A stretch of DNA of 64,000 bases from JAFDZV01 sp964455525 (GTDB lineage: Bacteria > Bacteroidota > Ignavibacteria > OLB7): contig CAYVWR010000001.1 of the NCBI GenBank assembly GCA_964455525.1, positions 930,001 through 994,000 of the forward strand, given 5' to 3'. Below, in pieces: positions 36,997-47,206 of the stretch; position 1 is the first letter of the stretch; the number at the start of each line of letters is the position of its first letter. A model generated the notes under the pieces. That model was given only the letters and a program-made list of their open reading frames with translations, was not told the origin of the DNA and searched no databases. The translations under genes and the position numbers were made by a program.

Positions 36997-39900
36997 ATGC
37001 ACGAAGCTGAACCTGGAGGTCGCCCCCCTATTCGGAAAAGTTCTCTTATGCAACCAGAGTTTCTGGCAGGCGGAGATTCGATTTATCTGCTTGGGCCTGA
37101 CGGCCGTATCCTCTATGTCAACGATGTGGTCTGCACCATCCTCGGCCTTTCGCGGGAGGATATCATCTCCTCATCCATCCATGATATCGTGCCGGATTTT
37201 CCAGCGGAGACATGGCCCACCTTCATTGCAGCCATCAGAGAACATGAAACCTTGTTGCTGACCACGATGCTGGACGCCGAAGGACTGCCACAGATCCCGC
37301 TTGAGGTAGTTGCAACCATTATACATCTGGACGGACGCGAGCTTATCCTCCTTACCACACGCGATATCAGCGATCGCCTGCAACTGGCCACCGAGCTGGA
37401 TCGCAGCATGGAGGATTACCGTTTCCTGGCCGATGCCATGCCACAGATCGTCTGGACATCGCAGCCGGATGGCAGAACCTCCTACTGCAACAAGCAATGG
37501 CAGAGTTTCTCCGGCCTTACATCCGAGCATACAGAAGATTGGAGCTGGCAGACCGCGCTGCACCCGGAGGACCAGGCCAGCACACTGGAGCTATGGAATG
37601 ATTCGATCCGCACCGGACAGCAATTGCAATTGGAGGCGCGGTTTCGCGGAGGCGACGGCAAGTATTACTGGCATCTGGCACGCGCCATACCGATGCGGAA
37701 CGGCCAGAACGAGATTATCCAATGGGTGGGCACGCTTACCAATATCGACGAGCACAAACGCGCCGAGGAGGCGCTTCGCCGTGCAAACGACGAGCTTGAG
37801 CGACGTGTACACGAGCGCACCGCCGATCTTGTACGAACCAATGAGCAGCTTCAGGCCGAGATCACCGAGCGGCGACGGGCGGAACAGGCGTCTTCCGACT
37901 CCAATCATTATCTCCATAGCATCATCAATGCTATCGCCGATCCGGTGCTTGTCATGGATAAGGATCATCGATTTGTACTCTATAACCAAGCCTTCAGCCA
38001 GCTTATCGGCGTTACAGACGATGAGCTGATCGGCAGAACCAACAACAAATTCCTTACGCAGGAGGAGAGCGACCTGTTCCGCAGGGCCGAAGAGCTTACG
38101 CTTGAAACCGGCGAAGAGACGGTGAACGAAGAGACCCTGTCGCTGCCAGGAGAGAGGCCACGGACCCTCCTGACAAAACGAACGCGATATGTCGATGGAT
38201 CGGGCGAGAAATTCATCGTCGCGATCATCCGCGATATCACCGAGCGAAAAATCGCCGAGGAGGAGCGCGACAGGTTTTTTGTGCTCTCGCTGGATATGCT
38301 CTGCATCGCCGGATTCGATGGACGGTTCAGAAGAATCAATCCGGCATGGGAACGAACGCTCGGCTTCTCGACCGAAGAGCTTCTACAGACCAATTATATG
38401 GCGCTCGTTCATCCAGACGATCAGGAGCACACCCGGCAGGAGATCGACCGGCTTCTCTGCGGCGCCGATAGCACATCGTTCGAGCATCGCCTCCGCTGCA
38501 ACGATGGCAACTACCGATGGATCTCCTGGAGCGCCACCCCCTATGGCACCAACGAATATTTCTATGCCGCCGGACGTGATATCACAGAGCGGCGCGAGGC
38601 GGAACTGATTATCCACCAGGCCAAGGAGGCGGCAGAAGCGGCCAATCGGACCAAAAGCGAGTTCCTTGCCATCATCAGCCATGAGATCCGCACGCCGATG
38701 AACGGCATCCTTGGCATGACCGAGCTGGCGCTCGACACCTCCCTTACAGCAACGCAGCGGGAGTATCTGCAAACCGCCCATTCATCCGCCGAATCGCTCC
38801 TGACCATCATTAACGATCTGCTCGACTTCGCCAAGATCGAGTCGGGGAAGTTCGAGCTTGACTATCATGACTTCTCTCTCCGGGAAAGCCTTGGCGATAC
38901 CATCCGCACGCTCGGCGTTCGCGCCGATCAGAAAGGGATCGAGCTGGCCTGCCAGTTCGACCCGGAACTCCCGGATCACTTCGTAGGGGATTCCACACGG
39001 CTGCGCCAGGTAGTGGTCAACCTTGTTGCCAATGCTATCAAGTTCACGGAAAAGGGAGAGGTGGTGCTCCGCATCAAGCTCGACTCCAGAACCGACAATA
39101 CGGCCACCCTCCATTTTACGGTCTCCGATACCGGCATCGGCATGGCGCCGGAGAAGCAGAAACTTATCTTCGAGGCGTTCACCCAGGCCGATAGCACCAC
39201 AACACGACAGTACGGCGGCACCGGTCTTGGCCTTGCCATCTCCTCGCAACTGGTAACGATGATGGGAGGCGGGATCTGGGTGGAGAGCGCGCTCGGCCTT
39301 GGAAGCACCTTTCATTTCACCATCCGGCTTACGCTTCCGGCAACACGGCACTCTTCGGTTGGCGAACGCCTCGACCTGAAGGATGTGCCGGTGCTGGTGA
39401 TCGACGACAGCCCAACAAACAGACGCATCCTTGAGGAGCAGCTTACCGGGTGGGGTATGATACCAACCCTTGTCGAGCATGGCTCCAGTGTCCCGGAAAA
39501 ACTTCATGAGGCACGGGAAAAGGGAACTCTCTTTACCCTTGTCCTGCTCGATGCCAATATGCCGGGCGTTGATGGATTTACCGTGGCGAAATGGATTAAA
39601 GGCAACCCGGAAATATCCAGCGCCACCATCATGATGCTCTCCTCGGGAAGCCTTCAGGATTCCGTGGCCCGATGCCGCGAGCTTGGGGTGGCGGCACATC
39701 TCACAAAACCGATCATGCCCTCCGATCTCCTCGCGGCAATCCGTGGTGCCCTCGGCAAGATCTCGCCGAACGTTGATAGCCACGCCGCCCCGCCGATACA
39801 CTCACCGATCAACACCCTGCCACCGCTCCGTATGCTTGTGGTGGAAGATAATAGCGTCAATCAGTTCCTTGCCCGCACGATCCTTGAGAAGAATGGCCAT

Positions 39901-40587
39901 ACGGTAACACTTGCAGCAAACGGTCAGGAGGCGCTTGACATTCTGGAGACCGAACATTTCGATGTGATACTGATGGATGTGCAGATGCCGGTGATGGATG
40001 GCTTTGAGGCAACAGCACACATTCGAGAACGTGAATTCCTCTCCGGGATGCGGACGCCGATCGTTGCCATGACCGCCCATAATATGAAGGGGGACCGCGA
40101 ACGCTGCCTGGAAGCGGGAATGGATGGCTATGTCTCGAAACCACTCCGTCGCGAAACTCTTCTCGGCGCCATCTATGATGTGACATTCGCCAACGCCACC
40201 GATGGCAGCAGCGGAACGGCTCCGCATGGCAGCAATGATATCCCCCCGGCAACACGGACGTTCGACAGGGAGTCACTGCTGGCACAGGTAGACAACGATA
40301 TCGATCTTCTTGGCGAACTGGTCTCGCTGTTGCGACGCGATACGCCCAGGCTTCTGGAACAGATACGCGACGGGATCGCCAGCGGCAACCTTGAACAGAC
40401 ACGCCGCGCCGCCCATGCTCTGAAAGGGGCCATCGCAAACTTCGCAGCCCCGGCTGCCTACCACGCGGCACAACGTGTGGAAGCAATGCAATGGGATGGA
40501 GCATTGGAAGAGGTGCAAAACGCTCACACGCACCTGGAGCATGAAATCAGGCTGCTGCTGCAAGAGCTTGCAGAGATCCTGGAGTGA
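36997..40587 (+). CDS. Hybrid sensor histidine kinase with four PAS, two REC and Hpt domains
   Basis: A 1,196-residue cytosolic sensor (no membrane segment; a start at 37048 is also possible). Four PAS-type domains lie at about 25-125, 140-250, 300-412 and 424-530, with a coiled coil at 251-298. HisKA has H562 in SHEIRTPMNG. The ATPase has N-box NLVANAIKF (675-683), G1 SDTGIGMAP (710-718) and G2 GGTGLGL (740-746). Receiver 1 (about 796-920) has D852 in LLDANMPG. Receiver 2 (about 944-1060) has D994 in ILMDVQMPVMDGFEA. The Hpt domain has H1140 in AAHALKG. The full phosphorelay chain H562 to D to H1140 is intact. A downstream output regulator is not in the window. Input is likely a soluble or redox signal. 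Confidence 0.9.
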   Translation: MHEAEPGGRPPIRKSSLMQPEFLAGGDSIYLLGPDGRILYVNDVVCTILGLSREDIISSSIHDIVPDFPAETWPTFIAAIREHETLLLTTMLDAEGLPQIPLEVVATIIHLDGRELILLTTRDISDRLQLATELDRSMEDYRFLADAMPQIVWTSQPDGRTSYCNKQWQSFSGLTSEHTEDWSWQTALHPEDQASTLELWNDSIRTGQQLQLEARFRGGDGKYYWHLARAIPMRNGQNEIIQWVGTLTNIDEHKRAEEALRRANDELERRVHERTADLVRTNEQLQAEITERRRAEQASSDSNHYLHSIINAIADPVLVMDKDHRFVLYNQAFSQLIGVTDDELIGRTNNKFLTQEESDLFRRAEELTLETGEETVNEETLSLPGERPRTLLTKRTRYVDGSGEKFIVAIIRDITERKIAEEERDRFFVLSLDMLCIAGFDGRFRRINPAWERTLGFSTEELLQTNYMALVHPDDQEHTRQEIDRLLCGADSTSFEHRLRCNDGNYRWISWSATPYGTNEYFYAAGRDITERREAELIIHQAKEAAEAANRTKSEFLAIISHEIRTPMNGILGMTELALDTSLTATQREYLQTAHSSAESLLTIINDLLDFAKIESGKFELDYHDFSLRESLGDTIRTLGVRADQKGIELACQFDPELPDHFVGDSTRLRQVVVNLVANAIKFTEKGEVVLRIKLDSRTDNTATLHFTVSDTGIGMAPEKQKLIFEAFTQADSTTTRQYGGTGLGLAISSQLVTMMGGGIWVESALGLGSTFHFTIRLTLPATRHSSVGERLDLKDVPVLVIDDSPTNRRILEEQLTGWGMIPTLVEHGSSVPEKLHEAREKGTLFTLVLLDANMPGVDGFTVAKWIKGNPEISSATIMMLSSGSLQDSVARCRELGVAAHLTKPIMPSDLLAAIRGALGKISPNVDSHAAPPIHSPINTLPPLRMLVVEDNSVNQFLARTILEKNGHTVTLAANGQEALDILETEHFDVILMDVQMPVMDGFEATAHIREREFLSGMRTPIVAMTAHNMKGDRERCLEAGMDGYVSKPLRRETLLGAIYDVTFANATDGSSGTAPHGSNDIPPATRTFDRESLLAQVDNDIDLLGELVSLLRRDTPRLLEQIRDGIASGNLEQTRRAAHALKGAIANFAAPAAYHAAQRVEAMQWDGALEEVQNAHTHLEHEIRLLLQELAEILE

Positions 40588-40958
40588 TCCCCTGCCCCCA
40601 GCATCTGCCCCGCACGGCACGTGGAACAAGGGGAGATATAACAACGCCGACAGGCTATATCCCGGCATCGCATGGCATCAGCCGAACGGAGCCCGGCACG
40701 ATTACCCCATACGGGCGCAGCCTGAACGGCACTCTCCGCCATCAGGTCTGCCGGGCATGGAGCACAATCTGGCTCCATGCCCATTACGGTTGTGCTCTCC
40801 AGCTTGCAAGGATTCCGCTTCCTTCGTAATCTGCTTTACCCCATTCCGTCTCGCCTCCCCTCGGCAGCTATATCCAGGTGCGCCCGATCGCCGCCGGAAT
40901 CATCAAGCCCGGCAGGCCCTAATGACAATCGACAACCAATCCCAAGGGATAGATATCT
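40588..40958. other. Gap upstream of serine hydrolase
   Basis: 371 bases with a terminator hairpin (40753-40782) and no gene that I can support. Open frames here are shadows or lack a ribosome binding site. Confidence 0.5.
40753..40782 (+). terminator. Terminator hairpin after the histidine kinase gene
   Basis: GGGCATGGAGC/GCTCCATGCCC, a perfect 11-bp stem with an 8-base loop. There is no long U-tract, but position and strength fit. Confidence 0.55.
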
Positions 40959-42392
40959 ATGCGGCATAGCTACTCGTTCATCCGGCATATTGTGCCGCCA
41001 ACAGCCCGCACAATGTTGGTCGCGGCGATCGCTGCATTGCTCTGGGCATGCTCCCCGGCAGCTCAGGCCCAGACCGTGGATACGGCCTTTGGCGGACAGC
41101 TTCAGCGATTGGTCGATGATCTCCAGCAACAGAATGAACTGGTGGGCATCGCCGCAGCTATCGCAATGCCGGATGGCAAGCAATGGCAGGGAGCCGCCGG
41201 AATATCTGATCTGGCTGTGCCATTGCGCCCCGATATGCTTCAGGGAATCGGAAGCATCACCAAGACCTATGTGGCAGCACTTGTGCTCAAACTTGCCGAG
41301 GATGGCCTGCTATCGCTCGATGACTCGTTGCATCGCTGGCTCCCACACTACGCAAATATTGATAGCACTATCACGATACGGCAGCTCCTGAACCATACGG
41401 GTGGCGTCTTCAACTACCTCAACAACCCGGCAGTCAACGACTCGCTCCTGGCAAATCTGTATCGGATATGGACGCCCGAAGAAATTCTCACCTCATTCAT
41501 CCAGGCCGGAACATTTGCTCCGGGCAAGGGATGGGCATACTCCAACACCGGCTATATCCTGCTCGGCATCATAGCCGAAAAGGCATCGGGCGTCTCTGTG
41601 GAAACCGCGATTCGCAACCGCCTTCTCACCCCGCTCGGGCTTGCACATACATTCTTTCCGGTCGCAGAAGACCTTGCAGGCGATGTGGCTGATCCCTGGT
41701 CCGATATCACCGGGGATGGCAGCCCGGATAATATCATCGGGATACCGAGAGATGCCCTCCATAGCATCGCCGGGGCAGCAGGCGCCATGTACGCAACACC
41801 GACAGACCTTGTCGCATGGGGACGTGCACTGTACGGCGGACAGGTTCTCACCCCTGCCTCCGTTTCGGCCATGACGACGTTTCGTACGGTCTCCTTCGGC
41901 TTGAGCAATGGCTACGGTCTAGGCGCCATGCGATTCCGGGTGGCCGGCAAAAATGTCTATGGGCATGGCGGCAATATCCTCGGCTATAGCTCCATCCTCC
42001 TCTACTCCCCGGATGACAGCATCACGGTTGCCGCCATCATCAATGAAACCGCCGATGCAACCTCGGTGGGGCTGGCATTGATGAACCTTGCAATGAACCG
42101 CAAGGCATCGAGCGTATACCAGGGTGATGCGGCAGCGCAGATGGCATTAACCGTGACATCCGTACGCTCCACGGCCGATGGAGGATCGCTCACCGTCGAG
42201 TACGATCTTCAAAGCTCCACCCCTGCCACACTGGCACTCTATGATCTGCTGGGCCGGGAGGTCATGACGATATCAGATATACCACAGGACACTCACGCGG
42301 TCGAGCTCGACATCCGTGCGCTTCCACGTGGAGCATATTTCTGGAGGCTCACGGCCGGAAACCGTGCCGCATCGGGAAAAGTGATGCTGTAG
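40959..42392 (+). CDS. Beta-lactamase-fold serine hydrolase, T9SS-exported
   Basis: A 477-residue protein. The signal peptide is hydrophobic from about 19 and cleaved after AQA, near 37. The serine hydrolase (class C beta-lactamase / D-peptidase) core has all three motifs: S99-x-x-K102 in GSITKTY, Y194-S-N196 in AYSNTGY, and H336-GG in YGHGGNI. The nucleophile S99 is intact. The C-terminal about 80 residues form a T9SS sorting domain (ALYDLLGREVMTISD, LPRGAYFWRLTAGN). It probably acts on cell-wall peptides or esters at the cell surface; the family is broad (D-alanyl peptidases, esterases), so the substrate is not predicted. It follows the kinase after a terminator and is followed by its own. 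Confidence 0.85.
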   Translation: MRHSYSFIRHIVPPTARTMLVAAIAALLWACSPAAQAQTVDTAFGGQLQRLVDDLQQQNELVGIAAAIAMPDGKQWQGAAGISDLAVPLRPDMLQGIGSITKTYVAALVLKLAEDGLLSLDDSLHRWLPHYANIDSTITIRQLLNHTGGVFNYLNNPAVNDSLLANLYRIWTPEEILTSFIQAGTFAPGKGWAYSNTGYILLGIIAEKASGVSVETAIRNRLLTPLGLAHTFFPVAEDLAGDVADPWSDITGDGSPDNIIGIPRDALHSIAGAAGAMYATPTDLVAWGRALYGGQVLTPASVSAMTTFRTVSFGLSNGYGLGAMRFRVAGKNVYGHGGNILGYSSILLYSPDDSITVAAIINETADATSVGLALMNLAMNRKASSVYQGDAAAQMALTVTSVRSTADGGSLTVEYDLQSSTPATLALYDLLGREVMTISDIPQDTHAVELDIRALPRGAYFWRLTAGNRAASGKVML

Positions 42393-42701
42393 CATAACCT
42401 ACGCATCGGCGGTGGGCCTCCTCAGGTATCGTATGCCCGGACGAGGCCCACCGGCGTTATCCCATCCGGCATTCACCACAGCAATATCACCCCCCTTCAC
42501 ACGCCCACCACTGCCTGCCTCAGCTCAGAACAGCAAAAGGGGGCCATAACCGGCTTGCACCTCCGGGATCGCCAGCACATTCCAGGCATAATCTTGGATG
42601 GCACATTCTGTTTTCTCTGCCGATGCCCTTCGATGGTTTTCCTTTGAGTCCGGCAACCCTCGGGGCATCGACATACTCGGAATGAACGGAGCCGAATAAC
42701 C
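42393..42701. other. Gap after serine hydrolase
   Basis: 309 bases; terminator hairpin 42410-42453 and no further structure that I can support. AAACGG-like promoter elements are not clear. Confidence 0.4.
42410..42453 (+). terminator. Terminator hairpin after serine hydrolase gene
   Basis: CGGTGGGCCTC/GAGGCCCACCG, a perfect 11-bp stem with a 22-base loop, 18 bases past the stop codon. Confidence 0.5.
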
Positions 42702-44120
42702 ATGCAGGAATATCCTACAATCCGCGATGCATCGCTATCGCTCTGGCAATCGGCGGTGGCCGATATCTGCCGTGAAGAGGAATGCGGCGATCAGCAGGGG
42801 ATCGCCAACACTGACGGCAACGCCCCGGCAGTGGATATGACCCAGCCGCTCAATGCCGCAACAGGAGCCTATGTAGCCGGAAGCGGCCAGGAGCCGGACC
42901 GCCAGGAGCAGATCGAAAAGCTCTGCGAGAACTGCGGCGATCGCGACCCGGAGGTCTCGGCCCTTTATCACAAACTTGCCGAGGCCAGGGCACAGGACAA
43001 TTCGGTTCTGGAGAAATCGCTCAGCAAAGCGCTTGAGGAAACGGCCGATCTCGGCATACGGGAACGATCGCTCTGGAATCGTGTAAGCGAGCGGTTTGTG
43101 AATTTCACCAGGCTCTTTCGCAATTCCATCTACCGATCATGGGAACGCGAAGGGAGCGGCGACCTGGAATATTCAACGATTGCATGGCGTGTTCCATCGC
43201 ATGGAACCGTGGCAATGATGGGAGATTGGGGAACCGGCACACGAAACGCGGTGGAAGTTCTCAAAGCAGCCTGCGCCTTCACCCCGGATGCTATCATCCA
43301 TCTGGGGGATATCTATATGACGGCGATGCCGGTTGAATGCGAACGAAATGTGATAGCGCCGATCCGGCGACATGCGATCAACCGGAAAACCGGCGAGCCG
43401 ATCCCTTTTTTTGCTATGGCAGGCAATCATGAATATTATAGCGGAGGCCATGGGTTTTACTGGATGCTGGATCGCCTCAACCGTAACGATCAGGTGCAGC
43501 CTGCAAGCTATTTCCGGCTTCTCAGCCAGGATGGCGGCTGGCAGTTCCTGGCCGCAGACACAGGGTTTAAAGCGCGATGGGATATCCTGATGGCACACGG
43601 TATGGGGTCGGTTCCCCGTACCGATGAGACCCCCTGGCTCCATCATAAACTGGAGACCTTTCCGGGGCGCACCATCCTGCTTACACACCATCAGGCATTC
43701 TCCAATCACGACCGTCTCGGCGGCGATCCAGAGGACCTGTTGGGACGCGACGCCGTCAATACCAGGTTGATCGAGACCTTTACCCCCTATAACGATCGTA
43801 TCGCCGGATGGTTCTGGGGACACGAGCACGATCTGGTGCTCTTCGATGAGTACATGGGAGTGAAAAAAGGACGTTGCGTGGGGCATGGAGGACGTGCCGC
43901 CACTGTGGCAAGCTTCCGTACCACTATCCCCCCGGCCATCCCCGTCGCCGATGTTCTGCTCGGCATCGCACGCGATGGGCGGCATCTGAACAATGGTTTC
44001 CAGATCGTGCATCTGCATGGCAGCGGCAATCCGGTCGAGGTGGTCTATTATGAGGTCGAAATGCCCCCCGCCGATGAATCGCCGGTTGTGCGGGAATTAT
44101 ATCGGGAATTATTGGTATAG
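42702..44120 (+). CDS. Calcineurin-like metallophosphoesterase
   Basis: A 472-residue protein with no signal peptide. Residues about 167-430 carry the metallophosphoesterase set in order: GDWG (174-177), GDIY (202-205), GNHE (241-244), a THH block (ILLTHHQAF) and WGHEHD near the end. These bind two metals and hydrolyse phosphomono- or diesters. The N-terminal 150 residues are an acidic helical extension with CENCGD that I do not recognise. Start 42702 lacks a strong ribosome binding site. It stands alone between terminators, so its substrate cannot be read from context. Confidence 0.8.
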   Translation: MQEYPTIRDASLSLWQSAVADICREEECGDQQGIANTDGNAPAVDMTQPLNAATGAYVAGSGQEPDRQEQIEKLCENCGDRDPEVSALYHKLAEARAQDNSVLEKSLSKALEETADLGIRERSLWNRVSERFVNFTRLFRNSIYRSWEREGSGDLEYSTIAWRVPSHGTVAMMGDWGTGTRNAVEVLKAACAFTPDAIIHLGDIYMTAMPVECERNVIAPIRRHAINRKTGEPIPFFAMAGNHEYYSGGHGFYWMLDRLNRNDQVQPASYFRLLSQDGGWQFLAADTGFKARWDILMAHGMGSVPRTDETPWLHHKLETFPGRTILLTHHQAFSNHDRLGGDPEDLLGRDAVNTRLIETFTPYNDRIAGWFWGHEHDLVLFDEYMGVKKGRCVGHGGRAATVASFRTTIPPAIPVADVLLGIARDGRHLNNGFQIVHLHGSGNPVEVVYYEVEMPPADESPVVRELYRELLV

Positions 44121-44172
44121 AATATTGCCCCCGGATGCAGAGAAAAATACCGGACGGCATTATTCACGATCC

Positions 44173-44209
44173 ATTCGAGCCGGATGCCCGCACAACACCC
44201 GGCTCGAAT
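44173..44209 (+). terminator. Hairpin after metallophosphoesterase gene
   Basis: ATTCGAGCCGG/CCGGCTCGAAT, an 11-bp stem with a 15-base loop, 52 bases past the stop. Confidence 0.55.
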
Positions 44210-44277
44210 CGCTACGCCAACGGCAACGCCCAATCCACGCTGCCGTGTGGCCGCACGTGGCAATGAACTACAAAAAA

Positions 44278-44346
44278 GACCGGGGCTGCCATGTCATAGG
44301 CAGTAGAACATAAAAAAAGAAAAAAAACAGCACGGCAGCCCCGGTC
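44278..44346. terminator. Long-loop inverted repeat
   Basis: GACCGGGGCTGCC/GGCAGCCCCGGTC, a 13-bp GC-rich stem with a 43-base A-rich loop. The A/T runs suit a second, backup terminator or a transcript-end structure. Confidence 0.45.
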
Positions 44347-44794
44347 ATACTATCAAACCTCATCCGATCGTCATGGATGCCTCCGGGTAATTCAGCCACA
44401 TAGTGCAAAATCCCCGCAGGGTCCTGCCTCTGAAATGCCCGTCGATATCCACATTTTCATTATCATCGTGATATCAATGCTCTGCATATATTCCGAGGCA
44501 TAACATCGCACCTGGAAAGGATAGCCGCGATACGTACGAACTACTTATCGCTACCATGCTCCCGGCTCTGGCACCCGCTTTACCCGAGTGGCGCAGCGAT
44601 AATTCCGGGCACATCTGCGACCCCGGCCAATGCAGCATCGGGCATGTCAATCTGGACTGCTGGCCGTGCCAATCGAAGCGGCATAGGGAAAGTCTACCCC
44701 CTGCGGCGCATCCCCGTACCATTTTGCCCCGGACATCCCTATGTGTTATACTGCCGGCCACCCTGACTACACTTCCTCTTCATAGGTTTGCTCT

Positions 44795-46771
44795 ATGGAA
44801 CAATCGTTCATGCGTACACAGCCCATGCAAAGCACCTCCGTATCACAACCCAGAATAGGCGGCATCGCCCTGATCCTGCCAGTCGTACTACTGCTGCTGC
44901 CAGTGCTCACCGCCTATGCGCAGCAGCAGCAATCACAACACATATTCGTTGCACAGACCAGCAGGACGGCCAGTGCCAATGAAGAACGATTCACAATACG
45001 TGCAGAGGAACTGCGCGCGGCGCTTACATCAAGCAATCGCCCGATGCTCGATGAGTTTCCGGTTGCGCCCAGGGAACGGGCAACCGTAACGCTCCGCAGG
45101 ACACACGCAGCGCTCGACTCACGGACCAGGATCATTGCCGGGACAATCAACGGCGACATCGAGATGGCGATGCCGGAGATCGTCTGTTTCAGGGGCGTGA
45201 TTCCAGGGGAGACCGGCTCCAGCATCTTTGTGGCGGCCGCCCCCGATATGGTGTTCTGCACCATTTCCCGAGGTGATGGCCGGAGCTATGTACTGGCACC
45301 ATCGGTGATTGGGACCGGCGAGCATGTCCTGCTTGATGAGCAGGCGCTGAAGCATTCGCAGCAGACGCCCGAGTTCTCCTGCGTTCCGTCCATTCCGCCA
45401 CAGGAGCGCCAGAAGGGGGCACAGCTTCCCGGCTCGTTCCGATCGCCATCGACGCTGCTGCAAACGGATATAGCCATCGAAGCCGATTACGAATATTTCC
45501 GCGCAACCGGCAGCACCATGGATAAGGCGATTGCCTATACGACTGCGCTGTTCTCCATGGTCAGCACCTTCTATGAAGACGAGCTGAATGTGATGTTCCA
45601 CATACCGTGGTTCAAGGTCTGGACCGATAGCGTTGCCGATCCATACAAGGTGAAGGGCAATGCCTACGCGCTCTGGGACACCGTGCCCCGTTATTGGCAG
45701 CAGAATTACGGCGATGTGCCACGACACCTTGCCCATGTCCTTACCTCGATCGGCTATGGCGGCGGCGGCATCGCCACACTCGGCACCCGATTCGAGGGAG
45801 GGCCGGGAGCGCTCTGCAACAACGTCTATGGCTATGGAATGAGCTCCCCGACCGGTGCCACCACATTCCCGACCTTCGCCTTTACCTACGATTCCTATAT
45901 CGTAGCACATGAGCTGGGACATAACTTCGGCGCACGCCATACCCATGATTGCTGGTGGAGTCCAGCGCTCGACACCTGTTATACGCGTGACGATAAAACC
46001 TATCAGCTCGGCGATGCCTGCCATGCACTGCCGATCACGCCACGGCCAAGCTCCGGCAGCATCATGAGCTATTGCCAGAACACCAATTATGGGATGAGCG
46101 GAAACTTCGCAGACTACAGAGTCGAGTTGACGTTCCTGAAGAGAGTTGCTGAGGTGATGCGGCAGGAGGCTGCGATCGCAGCATGCCTGGCCGAGCCGGA
46201 GAAGCCGACGATAATCCTGAAAAGCCCTCGTGGCAACCGGCCATACTCAACCGATATGATGGTCGACATAACATGGGCATCGGCGCATGTGGAACGTGTG
46301 CATCTGGAATATTCGCCCGATAACGGACAACAATGGATTCGTATCGAATCCGATGTGCCAGCTACCGCTGGCAAGGGGGTCTGGCACACTCCGCTGGTAG
46401 GAACGGACAAGGCCTTTGTACGCATTATAGATGCGGCACGGCCCGATGTGGCCGACACCAGCATTATACCGTTTGAGATCGCGGCATCGCGAGAGCACGA
46501 TGTGTATCAGAGCCTCTCACCGGCCGATCTGGAGATCGGGGTACAGCGCGAGAATATCCGTGTCACCTATACCATCAGCCGTTCGATGCCCACGCTCACA
46601 ATCGCGCTGCATGACCTGAATGGCCGTCAGGTTCGCGGCATCGCCGGCAAAGCCGATCTCGGGACACATTCGGCAACCATCCCCACGCTGGGCCTGCCAA
46701 GCGGAACATATTTTATTGTGGTGGAAACAAACGGCGCCCGCACAACTCGCCAGGTGATAATCGGCCATTGA
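44795..46771 (+). CDS. M12B-like zinc metalloprotease, T9SS-exported
   Basis: A 658-residue secreted protease with a signal peptide of about 42 residues cleaved after AYA. A reprolysin-type prodomain-like region follows, then the zinc-binding signature HELGHNFGARH (H372, E373, H376, H382) of the metzincin fold and the Met-turn SIMSYC (M424). The catalytic set is complete. It ends in a T9SS sorting domain (DLNGRQVRGIAGKADLG, LPSGTYFIVVETNG). The start is not backed by a clear ribosome binding site; ATGs at residues 6 and 11 are alternatives. It is a likely cell-surface or secreted protease with an unknown target. A terminator follows. Confidence 0.88.
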   Translation: MEQSFMRTQPMQSTSVSQPRIGGIALILPVVLLLLPVLTAYAQQQQSQHIFVAQTSRTASANEERFTIRAEELRAALTSSNRPMLDEFPVAPRERATVTLRRTHAALDSRTRIIAGTINGDIEMAMPEIVCFRGVIPGETGSSIFVAAAPDMVFCTISRGDGRSYVLAPSVIGTGEHVLLDEQALKHSQQTPEFSCVPSIPPQERQKGAQLPGSFRSPSTLLQTDIAIEADYEYFRATGSTMDKAIAYTTALFSMVSTFYEDELNVMFHIPWFKVWTDSVADPYKVKGNAYALWDTVPRYWQQNYGDVPRHLAHVLTSIGYGGGGIATLGTRFEGGPGALCNNVYGYGMSSPTGATTFPTFAFTYDSYIVAHELGHNFGARHTHDCWWSPALDTCYTRDDKTYQLGDACHALPITPRPSSGSIMSYCQNTNYGMSGNFADYRVELTFLKRVAEVMRQEAAIAACLAEPEKPTIILKSPRGNRPYSTDMMVDITWASAHVERVHLEYSPDNGQQWIRIESDVPATAGKGVWHTPLVGTDKAFVRIIDAARPDVADTSIIPFEIAASREHDVYQSLSPADLEIGVQRENIRVTYTISRSMPTLTIALHDLNGRQVRGIAGKADLGTHSATIPTLGLPSGTYFIVVETNGARTTRQVIIGH

Positions 46772-47206
46772 GCCGGATCGGCCTTCTGCCGCTGAAAAAA
46801 CGACATATGGGCCGGGTGCCGCGTTGACAGGCATCCGGCCCGCGACGTTATGCCACTACTCTATGGCCGCTGCTCGCAAGCAGGTATGATACAATGTCAG
46901 GAGAATTCGAGCGATGGTGGCTATCACAACAACTAGCCATCGCGACTATTCCTGTTCGCGACGGCTCGGTGGTCCCTTCCCGTCCATGGACAATGCGCAT
47001 CTGCCCCCGGACGCTGCGCCTGTGCGCGCAGGATAAAAAAAGTAGAGGAGGCCTCCTCATTAGCTCCGCAGTACCATAACCCGGCACATGGAGAAATGTT
47101 AGCAGCGATAATATTTTTCTCACGCAGAGGCAGGCCTGGCAGTGCCTCCGCAACCGGACGCGGGAGGAGGAGAGCGCTCCCGATGACAGCAGCGGCGGGA
47201 TTGGCG
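46772..47206. other. Gap between converging genes
   Basis: 435 bases; a terminator hairpin at 46809-46841 and nothing else that I can support. Open frames up to about 100 codons have shadow-like composition. Confidence 0.5.
46809..46841 (+). terminator. Terminator hairpin after metalloprotease gene
   Basis: GGGCCGGGTGCC/GGCATCCGGCCC, a 12-bp stem with one G-U pair and a 9-base loop, 38 bases past the stop. Confidence 0.6.

Larger units (their letters stand above)
44121..44794. other. Gap with two terminator-like hairpins
   Basis: 674 bases with no supported gene. It holds hairpins at 44173-44209 and 44278-44346; the second is unusual for its length. Confidence 0.5.

Noticed and set aside
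44173..44209. CCGGCTCGAAT resembles a tRNA T-arm
   Set aside because: It is one arm of a simple inverted repeat and no acceptor, D or anticodon arm surrounds it.
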